A stretch of 64,000 bases of DNA. Source: Polaribacter vadi (GTDB lineage Bacteria; Bacteroidota; Bacteroidia; Flavobacteriales; Flavobacteriaceae). The notes beneath the pieces are model-generated. The model did not search any database, had not been told where the DNA came from, and was given only the letters and a program-made list of their open reading frames with translations. The translations under genes and the position numbers were made by a program. Each line of letters opens with the position of its first letter. Position 1 is the first letter of the stretch. Shown one piece after another: positions 1-7,489 of this stretch. Where the stretch lies: positions 124,001-188,000 of the forward strand of contig NZ_JAHKQL010000008.1 in assembly GCF_018861005.1 (NCBI RefSeq), read 5' to 3'.

Positions 1-275
1 CAGTAATGACAACTGGAGAATCTGTTGCTGTTTCTACAATGAAAGCACTTAGAAAAAGCGGAAAAAAAATACCTAAAGATGTTGCTGTTGTTGCATTTTC
101 TAACGGAATTTTATCAAGACATTCTAGTCCTAAAATGACAACTATTAGTCAACATGGAGAGCAAATGGGTGCAAAAGCAACCCAAATTTTAATTGATAAA
201 TTAAAAAATAAAACCAAAGAGGTAGTTACTCAAGTAATTACTACAGATATGGTAATTAGAGATTCTACTAGATAA
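1..275 (+). CDS. LacI-family transcriptional regulator, C-terminal fragment
   Basis: This is the 3' end of a gene that starts before the window; the frame is open from base 3 to the stop at 273-275. The roughly 90 visible residues match the last part of the periplasmic-binding-protein-like effector domain of LacI/GalR regulators: IPKDVAVVAFSN, then a serine/proline stretch with MTTISQ, and the usual end around MVIRDSTR. The DNA-binding helix-turn-helix lies outside the window. In Bacteroidota such regulators usually control sugar uptake and breakdown genes. The next gene begins 4 bases downstream and is probably co-transcribed. The sugar ligand cannot be read from this fragment. Confidence 0.85.
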   Translation, partial: VMTTGESVAVSTMKALRKSGKKIPKDVAVVAFSNGILSRHSSPKMTTISQHGEQMGAKATQILIDKLKNKTKEVVTQVITTDMVIRDSTR

Positions 276-279
276 AAAA

Positions 280-1092
280 ATGGACAATTTCTCGAAAGTA
301 AAGCTAGTGGTTTCTGATATGGATGGAACCTTATTAAACTCGCAAGGTAAAGTGAGTCCTCTTTTTTTTGAACTTTTTAAAAAGCTACAAAAAAATAACA
401 TTTATTTTTGCGCAGCAAGTGGCAGACAACACAATAGTATAGTGTCTAAATTAAATGACATTAAAGAAGAAATCCATGTAATTGCAGAAAATGGTGGAGT
501 TGCCAAAAAAGGAGACAAAGTTTTACTTTCTAATTTTTTAGAACCAGAAAAAGTAATCAATTTAATACCTGTTTTAAGGCAAATAGATGGTGCTAATATG
601 GTTTTATGTTGCGATGGTTTTGCTTTTATTGAAAGTACAGACGAACGTTTTATCAATCTTTTTCAAGAATATTACCATAGTTTTCAACAAGTTGATGATC
701 TTATAGAAACTGCAAAAACTACGCCCGTTTTTAAAGTTGCAGTGTATCATTTTGATTCTTCAGAAAAATTTATTTATCCAGCTATAAAACATTTAAAAAA
801 TGAAGTTTTACTAAAAGTATCTGGTAAAAATTGGTTAGATATTTCTGATGAAAAAGCAAACAAAGGAAATGCTTTAAGACATGTACAACAACTTTTAAAT
901 GTTACCAAAGCAGAAACAATGGTTTTTGGTGATTATCATAATGATATAGAAATGATGCAAGAAGCAGACTTTAGTTTTGCTATGGAAAACGCACATAAAG
1001 ACATAAAAGAATTAGCCAATTACACTACAAAAAGCAATGATAATTATGGAGTTGAGCGTATTTTAGAAAAGCTGTTAAACGCAAAAAACTAG
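280..1092 (+). CDS. Cof-type HAD-superfamily sugar-phosphate phosphatase
   Basis: A 270-residue protein of the usual Cof/YidA size. Motif I is SDMDGTLLNS near residues 12-21 (nucleophile and acid aspartates), the lysine of motif III is in the NKGNAL region (about 195), and motif IV is GDYHNDIEMM near 218-227. These are class IIB HAD hydrolases, which remove phosphate from phosphosugars or flavin nucleotides in the cytoplasm. It follows the LacI-type gene by 4 bases, which suggests co-transcription and a carbohydrate substrate, but the exact substrate cannot be inferred. It converges on yjbQ with 8 bases between the stops, so no separate terminator fits. Confidence 0.88.
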   Translation: MDNFSKVKLVVSDMDGTLLNSQGKVSPLFFELFKKLQKNNIYFCAASGRQHNSIVSKLNDIKEEIHVIAENGGVAKKGDKVLLSNFLEPEKVINLIPVLRQIDGANMVLCCDGFAFIESTDERFINLFQEYYHSFQQVDDLIETAKTTPVFKVAVYHFDSSEKFIYPAIKHLKNEVLLKVSGKNWLDISDEKANKGNALRHVQQLLNVTKAETMVFGDYHNDIEMMQEADFSFAMENAHKDIKELANYTTKSNDNYGVERILEKLLNAKN

Positions 1093-1100
1093 CAAATAAT

Positions 1101-1523
1101 CTAAACTCCGAAAGCAGTAAGCACCAACTTTCTAGCATCTCCATAGTTTCTGTGTTCACATAAATAAATTCCTTGCCAAGTACCTAAATTTAATTCTCCT
1201 TTGGTAATTGGTATTTCTACAGAACTCCCCAATAAAGAAGCTTTTAAATGAGCTGGCATATCATCAGAACCTTCATAAGTATGTATATAATAAGGCGCAT
1301 TTTCTGGCACCATTTTATTAAAATGACTTTCAAAGTCTAAACGAACAGTTGGGTCTGCATCTTCATTAATCGTTAAACTTGCAGAAGTGTGTTTTATAAA
1401 CACTTTAAGAATTCCTTTTTCTATGGATTTTATTTCCAGAAATTCACCTAAAACAATATTTGTAATTAAATGAAAACCTCTTTTATAAGATTGTAATTGT
1501 ATTTCTTTTTGCTCGAAAATCAT
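1101..1523 (-). CDS. yjbQ: YjbQ family protein (UPF0047)
   Basis: A 140-residue protein matching the whole UPF0047/YjbQ family: KRGFHLIT near the N-terminus, HTSASLTINEDADP in the centre, and near the C-terminus GTWQGIYLCEHR, where the conserved histidines lie. The E. coli member has weak secondary thiamine-phosphate synthase activity, but the physiological role is unsettled. The start lies 3 bases after the nitrilase stop, so the two are very likely translated from one mRNA as the last genes of the operon that starts at the DUF2797 gene. Confidence 0.9.
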   Translation of the reverse strand: MIFEQKEIQLQSYKRGFHLITNIVLGEFLEIKSIEKGILKVFIKHTSASLTINEDADPTVRLDFESHFNKMVPENAPYYIHTYEGSDDMPAHLKASLLGSSVEIPITKGELNLGTWQGIYLCEHRNYGDARKLVLTAFGV

Positions 1524-1526
1524 AAT

Positions 1527-2477
1527 TTAATCATCAAAAGAAACTGTACTTTGTCTTTCTCTATTTACATGTAATTTGGTTACATCTGGCCTAGAATAAT
1601 GACCAACAGCATCAAAATTTTGTCTTTCTTCTAAAACACGATTAAAATCTAACGTTTCTATAATTAAACCTTCTTTGTGTAAAACTGGTTCAATTAACCA
1701 TTCTCCATTTGGTGATGCAATACAAGAACCACCATTTGCTAAAACATCTGGAGCATCTTTTATAATTTTATCATAATGAGGCACATCTTTAGGAAAATCT
1801 GATTTTGCCATTAAACTAGAAACAGAAATTACAAAAGAACGAGATTCTCTTGCTATAAAACGTGTAATATCTTTTGTATTATGATCTGAACCTGGCCAAA
1901 CAGCAATATGTAAATCTTCTCCCAAACCATATAAAGCAGTTCTTGGTAAAGGCATCCAATTTTCCCAACAATTTAAACCACCAACTGTAAATTCTTTTAG
2001 AGGATGTACTTGCAAACCATTTCCATCTCCAGGAGCCCAAGTTAAACGTTCATCATAAGTAGGTTGTAATTTTCTGTGGACCGATTTTATTTCTCCTCCT
2101 TGATTTATATACAATAAACTTGCATAAATACTATGTCCTCCTCTATTTTGAGCACGTTCCATAATGCCTAAGTAGATGGAAATATTGTGTTCTTTAGCCA
2201 ATTTACAAACAGAATCTAATTCACCTTTTTCTATAGTAATCGAATTACGAACATAATGAGCGTGGATTTCTTTATTTACTTTTAAATCCCATTTTGCACC
2301 ATCAGTTAAAGCTAACCAAAAAGGATAACCAGGCAACAAAGACTCTCCAAAAACAATCAATTCGCAATTTTCTTTTGCAGCATCTACAATTGATTTTTCA
2401 ATTTTTTCAATTGTTTTTTCTTTATTTAACCAAACAGGAGAAATTTGTGCTAATGCTACTTTTAGGATGTTGTTCAT
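1527..2477 (-). CDS. Carbon-nitrogen hydrolase, nitrilase branch
   Basis: A 316-residue protein with the full nitrilase-superfamily catalytic set: Glu45 in FGESLLPGYP, Lys136 in HRKLQPTYDE, and nucleophile Cys170 in GGLNCWENWMP. The aromatic residues after GES and the CWEN context resemble branch 1 (true nitrilases, nitrile to acid plus ammonia, including aliphatic and cyanide-type enzymes) more than amidases or carbamoylputrescine hydrolases. Cytoplasmic, probably an oligomeric filament or spiral as is usual in the branch. It sits between an unknown exported protein and yjbQ in a tight minus-strand run. The natural substrate is not visible from the sequence. Confidence 0.85.
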   Translation of the reverse strand: MNNILKVALAQISPVWLNKEKTIEKIEKSIVDAAKENCELIVFGESLLPGYPFWLALTDGAKWDLKVNKEIHAHYVRNSITIEKGELDSVCKLAKEHNISIYLGIMERAQNRGGHSIYASLLYINQGGEIKSVHRKLQPTYDERLTWAPGDGNGLQVHPLKEFTVGGLNCWENWMPLPRTALYGLGEDLHIAVWPGSDHNTKDITRFIARESRSFVISVSSLMAKSDFPKDVPHYDKIIKDAPDVLANGGSCIASPNGEWLIEPVLHKEGLIIETLDFNRVLEERQNFDAVGHYSRPDVTKLHVNRERQSTVSFDD

Positions 2478-2492
2478 ATTTTTATATTTCGA

Positions 2493-3023
2493 TTACTTAC
2501 AATCTGATTGAGTATATTTATTTTTCCACTGAATCCAGTATTCTTGCAAACCTTCTGGAGTTTGTTTTAATTCGCTAATATGTAGTTTATGCCCTGTCAT
2601 TAAAACATTTTTCAATTCTTTTTTTCTTTTTAAAAGTGATGGACTATGATTCCAACCTCCAACGTGATCAAAAGAAGTAAAAGCATCACACTTCTCTTTT
2701 ACTAATACAAAAGGAATTGATAATTTATAAATTACATTACCAGAACCCATTCCAATAGTATTCATTTCAATTTTTGAAAAATCTACCTTTCTATAGTCTT
2801 TTTCAATGTAAAGTTCCTTTAACTTAGTTCCAACCTTAGCCGACATTTTATTTGAAAATTGATGAGCTATATCTGATCCATTTATAAATTCTGGACCTAT
2901 ATACTCACCTTGGCATCCCTTATCAGAACAGTTAATATTTACCTTCTGAACAATACTAAGTTTCTCACAATTTTTAGGCATAGAGAATAATACAGGAAAT
3001 AATAAAACGACTAACTGTCTCAT
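2493..3023 (-). CDS. Hypothetical exported protein
   Basis: I do not recognise this 176-residue protein. The first 14 residues (MRQLVVLLFPVLFS) look like a short signal peptide or membrane anchor. The mature part contains five or so scattered cysteines (NCEK, INCSDKGCQG, EKCDA, SDCK), consistent with disulfides in an exported protein, and ends with a tryptophan-rich stretch QEYWIQWKNKY. It starts 11 bases after the DUF2797 gene and ends 15 bases before the nitrilase start, so it is likely in that operon. It has no clear catalytic motif. Confidence 0.6.
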   Translation of the reverse strand: MRQLVVLLFPVLFSMPKNCEKLSIVQKVNINCSDKGCQGEYIGPEFINGSDIAHQFSNKMSAKVGTKLKELYIEKDYRKVDFSKIEMNTIGMGSGNVIYKLSIPFVLVKEKCDAFTSFDHVGGWNHSPSLLKRKKELKNVLMTGHKLHISELKQTPEGLQEYWIQWKNKYTQSDCK

Positions 3024-3034
3024 TTCAAAATATA

Positions 3035-3826
3035 TTAAACCTCAATACTTACAACCAAACCTTCATTACTTCTAACATTAAAAACAGTTTCATCATCGAA
3101 GATTAAATACTGTCCTTTTATACCCACTAATTTTCCTGTATAGTTTGGTGTTTTTATCAAATTTAAACTCTTAGGTTTTACAGGATATTTTACAACAGGA
3201 AAGTTAATATTCGTTTCAGAATTATTTTCAATAAAGTATTCTTTAGCCTCTTCTGGTATATATGCTTTTAACTTCTCTCTCCATTCTACTAAATTTTCAT
3301 CTTCAATATCGTTCTTTAGCATTTTACGCCAATTTGTTTTATCTGCAACATGTTCTTTTAAAGCAACTTCTGTAATTCCTGCTAAATATCTGTTAGGTAC
3401 TTCTACAATTTCTATTGCTTCATGTGCACCTTGATCTATCCATCTTGTGGGCACTTGTTGCTTTCTTGTAACTCCAACTTTTACATTGCTAGAATTTGCT
3501 AAATACACAATATGTGGTTGTAATTGCACCGATTTTTCATACACCAAATCTCTATCTTCAATATCTAAATGTGCTTTACTTAACTCTGGACGCATAATCC
3601 AGTCTCCAGCATTTGGAGCATCAAAAAAACAAGATTTACAAAACCCTTGTCTGTAAATTTTCTTTTCTAAATGGCAGTTTAAACACTCGTAAGTAACAAA
3701 CGAAAGTGTTATTTCTTTGTTTAATAACTGATTCATATTTAAAAAATCAGTTTTCATATCTAAATAATACTGAATTTCAGTAGAATTTTCAGTTTTCATT
3801 TTTTTTAAGACTCCTTGATATTGCAT
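3035..3826 (-). CDS. DUF2797 domain-containing protein
   Basis: A 263-residue protein recognised as DUF2797. An N-terminal zinc-ribbon-like section has two cysteine pairs (CLNCHLEKK and GFCKSCFFDAP, about residues 49-75). The central conserved block is YLANSSNVKVGVTRKQQVPTRW with WIDQGA, followed by NRYLAGITEVALKEHVADKTNWRKML. The VGVT...RW pattern recalls GIY-YIG-like folds, but this is only a resemblance. Function is unknown. It is the promoter-proximal gene of the 3826-1101 run and diverges from the GH3-family gene across 58 bases. A TAnnTTTG element lies about 30 bases upstream of its start. Confidence 0.85.
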   Translation of the reverse strand: MQYQGVLKKMKTENSTEIQYYLDMKTDFLNMNQLLNKEITLSFVTYECLNCHLEKKIYRQGFCKSCFFDAPNAGDWIMRPELSKAHLDIEDRDLVYEKSVQLQPHIVYLANSSNVKVGVTRKQQVPTRWIDQGAHEAIEIVEVPNRYLAGITEVALKEHVADKTNWRKMLKNDIEDENLVEWREKLKAYIPEEAKEYFIENNSETNINFPVVKYPVKPKSLNLIKTPNYTGKLVGIKGQYLIFDDETVFNVRSNEGLVVSIEV

Positions 3827-3854
3827 AACAAAATTTAGTATTTTTAGCTTCTCA

Positions 3855-3862
3855 CAAAATTA
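3855..3862 (-). promoter_or_regulatory. Candidate -7 element for the DUF2797 operon
   Basis: The minus strand reads TAATTTTG, an exact match to the Bacteroidota -7 consensus TAnnTTTG. It is 28 bases upstream of the DUF2797 start codon, which would give a leader of roughly 20 bases. No convincing -33 TTG/TTTG was found at the expected spacing. Confidence 0.5.
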
Positions 3863-3884
3863 CGTAAAAATTCGAACTTAATTT

Positions 3885-5393
3885 ATGGCTTACCCCATTG
3901 TAAATTCTATAATTTCTTGGTTTTTAAAAAAACGTATTCATCAAATTGAATTGTTTTTAAAGTATCCTAATGATGTACAAGATGAACTACTTTTAAAATT
4001 AGTTGCTACTGCAAAAAGAACTGAATTTGGTAAAATACACCAGTTTTCATCCATCAAAAATTATAATGACTTTGTAAAACATGTACCTATACAGAAGTAC
4101 GAAACTATAGAGCCTTTGATAGAAAGATGTAGACAAGGTGAACAAAATTTATTTTGGCCATCGCAAATAAAGTGGTTTGCAAAATCTAGTGGAACTACAA
4201 ATGCAAAAAGTAAATTTATTCCTGTAAGTGAAGAAGCTTTAGAGTATTGCCACATGAAAGCTGGTAAAGATATGTTGTGTTTGTACATTAATAATAACGA
4301 AGAAACGCAACTTTTTACGGGTAAAGGTTTAAAATTAGGTGGTAGTTCTGAGATTTACAAAGATAACAATTCTTACTTTGGTGATTTGTCTGCAATTATA
4401 ACTGAAAACTTACCTTTTTGGGCAGATTACAGTTCTGCACCAAGTCAAGAAGTAGCTTTAATGGCTGAATGGGAAACCAAAATGGATGCTATTATAGAAG
4501 AAACTATAAACGAAAATATTACAAGTTTAGTTGGTGTACCAAGTTGGATGTTAGTGCTTTTAAATAACGTTTTAGAAAGAACAGGAAAAGATAATATTTT
4601 AGAGGTTTGGCCAAATTTAGAAGTATATTTTCATGGAGGCGTAAACTTTAATCCGTATTTGGAACAGTATAAAAAATTGATTCCGAAAAAAGATTTTAAA
4701 TATTATGAAACCTATAATGCTTCTGAAGGTTTTTTTGCAATTCAAGACAGAAATGATTCTAAAGATTTATTGTTGATGTTAGACTATGGAATTTTCTATG
4801 AGTTTATACCTATGTCTAATTATAAAGGCGAAAACTCGAAAACAATACCAATTTCTGAAGTAAAAAAAGGCACAGATTATGCCTTAATTATTACTACAAA
4901 TAGTGGCTTATGGCGTTATTTAATTGGTGACACCATTCGTTTTACTTGTTTAGAACCTTATAGAATTAAAATTACTGGACGTACAAGACATTATATAAAT
5001 GTTTTTGGTGAAGAGCTTAATATTGAAAATGTAGAAGACGCTTTAAAATTAGCTTGCCAAAAAACAGAAGCTACAATTGCAGATTATACTGTAGGTCCTA
5101 TTTTTATGAAGGATAAAAAAAGTGGTGGTCATGAATGGATTATTGAATTTAATGAACATCCAGAAAACATGAATTATTTTACTGAAATGTTAGACAATGC
5201 TTTAAAATCTATTAACTCAGATTACGAGGCAAAACGTTATAATTCTATGACTTTGGCTATGCCTAAAATTCACGTTGCCAAAGAAGGTTTATTTTATGAA
5301 TGGCTTAAGAAAAAAGATAAATTAGGTGGCCAACATAAAGTGCCAAGATTATCTAACCAAAGAGATTTTATTGAGGAGTTATTGAAACTTTAA
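3885..5393 (+). CDS. GH3 auxin-responsive promoter family protein (acyl-adenylating enzyme)
   Basis: A 502-residue protein of the GH3 family within the ANL adenylating superfamily. Visible elements are the phosphate-binding loop SSGTTNAKSK (101-110), YNASEG (277-282), YLIGDTIRF (345-353) and the hinge/adenylate-contact region ITGRTRHYINVFGEELN (363-379). Plant members join amino acids to jasmonate or auxin via an acyl-adenylate. Bacterial members are common in Bacteroidota, but their acid and amine substrates are mostly unknown. Predicted cytoplasmic. Its stop codon abuts that of the convergent gene with no space between. Confidence 0.85.
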   Translation: MAYPIVNSIISWFLKKRIHQIELFLKYPNDVQDELLLKLVATAKRTEFGKIHQFSSIKNYNDFVKHVPIQKYETIEPLIERCRQGEQNLFWPSQIKWFAKSSGTTNAKSKFIPVSEEALEYCHMKAGKDMLCLYINNNEETQLFTGKGLKLGGSSEIYKDNNSYFGDLSAIITENLPFWADYSSAPSQEVALMAEWETKMDAIIEETINENITSLVGVPSWMLVLLNNVLERTGKDNILEVWPNLEVYFHGGVNFNPYLEQYKKLIPKKDFKYYETYNASEGFFAIQDRNDSKDLLLMLDYGIFYEFIPMSNYKGENSKTIPISEVKKGTDYALIITTNSGLWRYLIGDTIRFTCLEPYRIKITGRTRHYINVFGEELNIENVEDALKLACQKTEATIADYTVGPIFMKDKKSGGHEWIIEFNEHPENMNYFTEMLDNALKSINSDYEAKRYNSMTLAMPKIHVAKEGLFYEWLKKKDKLGGQHKVPRLSNQRDFIEELLKL

Positions 5394-7277
5394 CTATTCT
5401 TTTATACAGTTTTCACAATACGTTTTTCTTAAATATTCATCTTCTAACAACTGAAAAGTAACACCATCATTTAAAGAAGAATTGAATAATTTACAGAAGC
5501 GTGTTTTATTTAAATTTATTGCATTTAACATCATAGTTCTATAATTATCAGAAGCAACATTGTAATTGTTTGTAATGGTTAAATTCAAATAATAAAAGAG
5601 TAAATCTTCATCTACAGTTATAGATGTTACTTTATCATCTAATAAAAAAGTAGCTTCATCTAAATCTGAATAATAAGTTAAAAATTGTGCTAAACTCAAA
5701 TAATCATAATTAGATAAATTAAAATTTTCGTAAGTATCTATAATAAACTCAACTGATTCGTCTTTAGCATCATATTCTCTAGCACGCATGTTTTTTTCTG
5801 CTTTCACAATATGAAAATTCACCAACATTCTATCAATTAAATGTTTTTCAACACCATATTTCTTTAAATCTGTAATCTGTTTTTTAAAGTTTTTTTCGTT
5901 GATGTTTTCCCAATTATTTCTCCAAATTATAAATTTAGTTACCACTAAATTATATTTCACTTTTTTATTATTTGGATCTAAAATTTCTAACATTTTAAGT
6001 TCATCAAAAACAATTTTAGCATAACTTAAATTCATATCGTATTTAATGATGCTGTTTTTATTTAGTACTGGTACAAACTTTAACTGTTTTGGCACCGTCA
6101 ATTCTTTTAATCTATTTGGCGAACTTTCTTTTTTTAATTTTTCGAAAAATGAGTTTTGTACAACCAAAGCTTCATCAATATTATCTTCTGCAATTAAAGT
6201 ATTAAAAGTAGAAATTAACAAAGAAATAGATATGTCTTTGTATTTGTCTTTCTTTTCTAAATCTAATGTAATAACAGCTTTTCTATGATTTTTTAAATAA
6301 ATTTCTAAATCATTAGAAACTGTACCTACCACTTTTTGTTTTATTTCTTTTTTAGATAATTTTTTTAAGTTTTTATAGTTGGTTTTTGAGATGTCGTTTA
6401 AAAATTCTACCCAATTTTCAGAAGTAGATATTTCTGTTTCTATATCTGGTTTTTGAAAAGATTGCAACGATTTTATAATGCTATTTCCTCTTTGTTTTTG
6501 CAATTCTAAATTTCTTTCTAAACTACCTTCTATAGAAGAATATGCTTTAATATTTATTTTTTTAATATTAAAATCAGTTAACCTTAAAGAGTCGTAAACA
6601 GGTTTTATATCTTCTGGTAAATATTCTGACTTGTTCTTTTGAAAAGGAATTATAAATTTTAGTTTTTTATATTTTGTGGCAAATTTATCTTCTGTATTGG
6701 TAATTTTTTTTGTTTTGTAAACTAGTGAATCTAAATAAATACCCATATCTAACAAATCCCAAGGATAAGATTCTAAATTGTAAATTCTCTGATATCTGCA
6801 CAATACTTTATTGTTTAAAAACAAAATATTAAACTCTAACTCATCCTCTTTTAAATCTGTTGGAACTGTGCCTACAAAAGTTCTAAATCGATTGCCAATA
6901 GTTGGTTTAAACCCTCTAACCAATTGTTTTGCATAAACTGGTTTTAAAAGTGTTCCTCTAATTTGGGCTTTGTCTATAATATTATTACAATCGTATCTTT
7001 TTTTTGAAACTACGTCTATAGCAATTCCGTCTCCAGATTTTTTAAACAATTGAATTGCCCAATTTTTATCTGTTACCACAAAATACAATTTGTCGTTTTC
7101 TCTTTGAATTGAAAACCCAACTTCTTTTGGTTTTTGTTTAAAGTAATTATTAAAATATGTACATCTAGCATCTTGCCTTGAATTCTGAGTAAATATAATA
7201 TCAAAGGCATTATTTTGTGCATTTACATAATTAAGGCACATTAGAGCAAGTACAACAAAGATTTGGATTTTTTTCAT
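5394..7277 (-). CDS. Large exported protein with OmpA-like and possible TPR regions
   Basis: The start at 7277 (MKKIQIFVV) gives a clean signal peptide ending near NAQNN; the longer frame to 7307 adds ten residues before it. Residues about 230-340 contain FIIPFQKNKSEYLP with a later INIKAYSSIEGS and NLELQKQRGNSI, an arrangement like OmpA/MotB peptidoglycan-binding domains (a beta strand ending in GxSS, then a helix with R-N-x-x-L-x-x-x-R). The C-terminal 250 residues are helical and repeat-like, with alternating leucine and asparagine-rich helices suggesting TPR-type repeats. The C-terminus has a CENC cysteine pair. It is probably periplasmic or outer-membrane associated; the specific role is unknown. 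It converges directly on the GH3 gene. Confidence 0.65.
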   Translation of the reverse strand: MKKIQIFVVLALMCLNYVNAQNNAFDIIFTQNSRQDARCTYFNNYFKQKPKEVGFSIQRENDKLYFVVTDKNWAIQLFKKSGDGIAIDVVSKKRYDCNNIIDKAQIRGTLLKPVYAKQLVRGFKPTIGNRFRTFVGTVPTDLKEDELEFNILFLNNKVLCRYQRIYNLESYPWDLLDMGIYLDSLVYKTKKITNTEDKFATKYKKLKFIIPFQKNKSEYLPEDIKPVYDSLRLTDFNIKKINIKAYSSIEGSLERNLELQKQRGNSIIKSLQSFQKPDIETEISTSENWVEFLNDISKTNYKNLKKLSKKEIKQKVVGTVSNDLEIYLKNHRKAVITLDLEKKDKYKDISISLLISTFNTLIAEDNIDEALVVQNSFFEKLKKESSPNRLKELTVPKQLKFVPVLNKNSIIKYDMNLSYAKIVFDELKMLEILDPNNKKVKYNLVVTKFIIWRNNWENINEKNFKKQITDLKKYGVEKHLIDRMLVNFHIVKAEKNMRAREYDAKDESVEFIIDTYENFNLSNYDYLSLAQFLTYYSDLDEATFLLDDKVTSITVDEDLLFYYLNLTITNNYNVASDNYRTMMLNAINLNKTRFCKLFNSSLNDGVTFQLLEDEYLRKTYCENCIKE

Positions 7278-7316
7278 ATCAGCTTTTTTTTGATAATTAA
7301 TTTGCAATCATCTATC

Positions 7317-7324
7317 CAAAAATA
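7317..7324 (-). promoter_or_regulatory. Candidate -7 element for the OmpA-like protein
   Basis: The minus strand reads TATTTTTG. Transcription would begin close to base 7308-7311, which makes the upstream ATG at 7307 almost leaderless and leaves about 30 bases before the ATG at 7277. This supports the shorter start with the signal peptide. Confidence 0.5.
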
Positions 7325-7450
7325 ACAAAAAGTGAATGCTTTCTTAAAATGAATCTCTCTTTTTTTATAATTTACTAACTCAAACTTCTATTTCACCAAA
7401 TAAAACACCTTACTTACTCAATACTGATTTTTACTAGCATATGAAAAATA

Positions 7451-7458
7451 TATTTTTG
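7451..7458 (+). promoter_or_regulatory. Candidate -7 element for the MuiA/DUF4139 gene
   Basis: TATTTTTG on the plus strand, 31 bases before the ATG at 7490. A T-run (7428-7431) lies where a -33 TTTG would be expected, so the upstream half is only a weak match. Confidence 0.45.
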
Positions 7459-7489
7459 ATGTAGATATACTCCATTAAAAATATTTATT

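Noticed and set aside
7278-7307. Longer start of the OmpA-like protein at 7307
   Set aside because: It puts ten polar residues before a clean signal peptide, and the candidate promoter would leave it with almost no leader.
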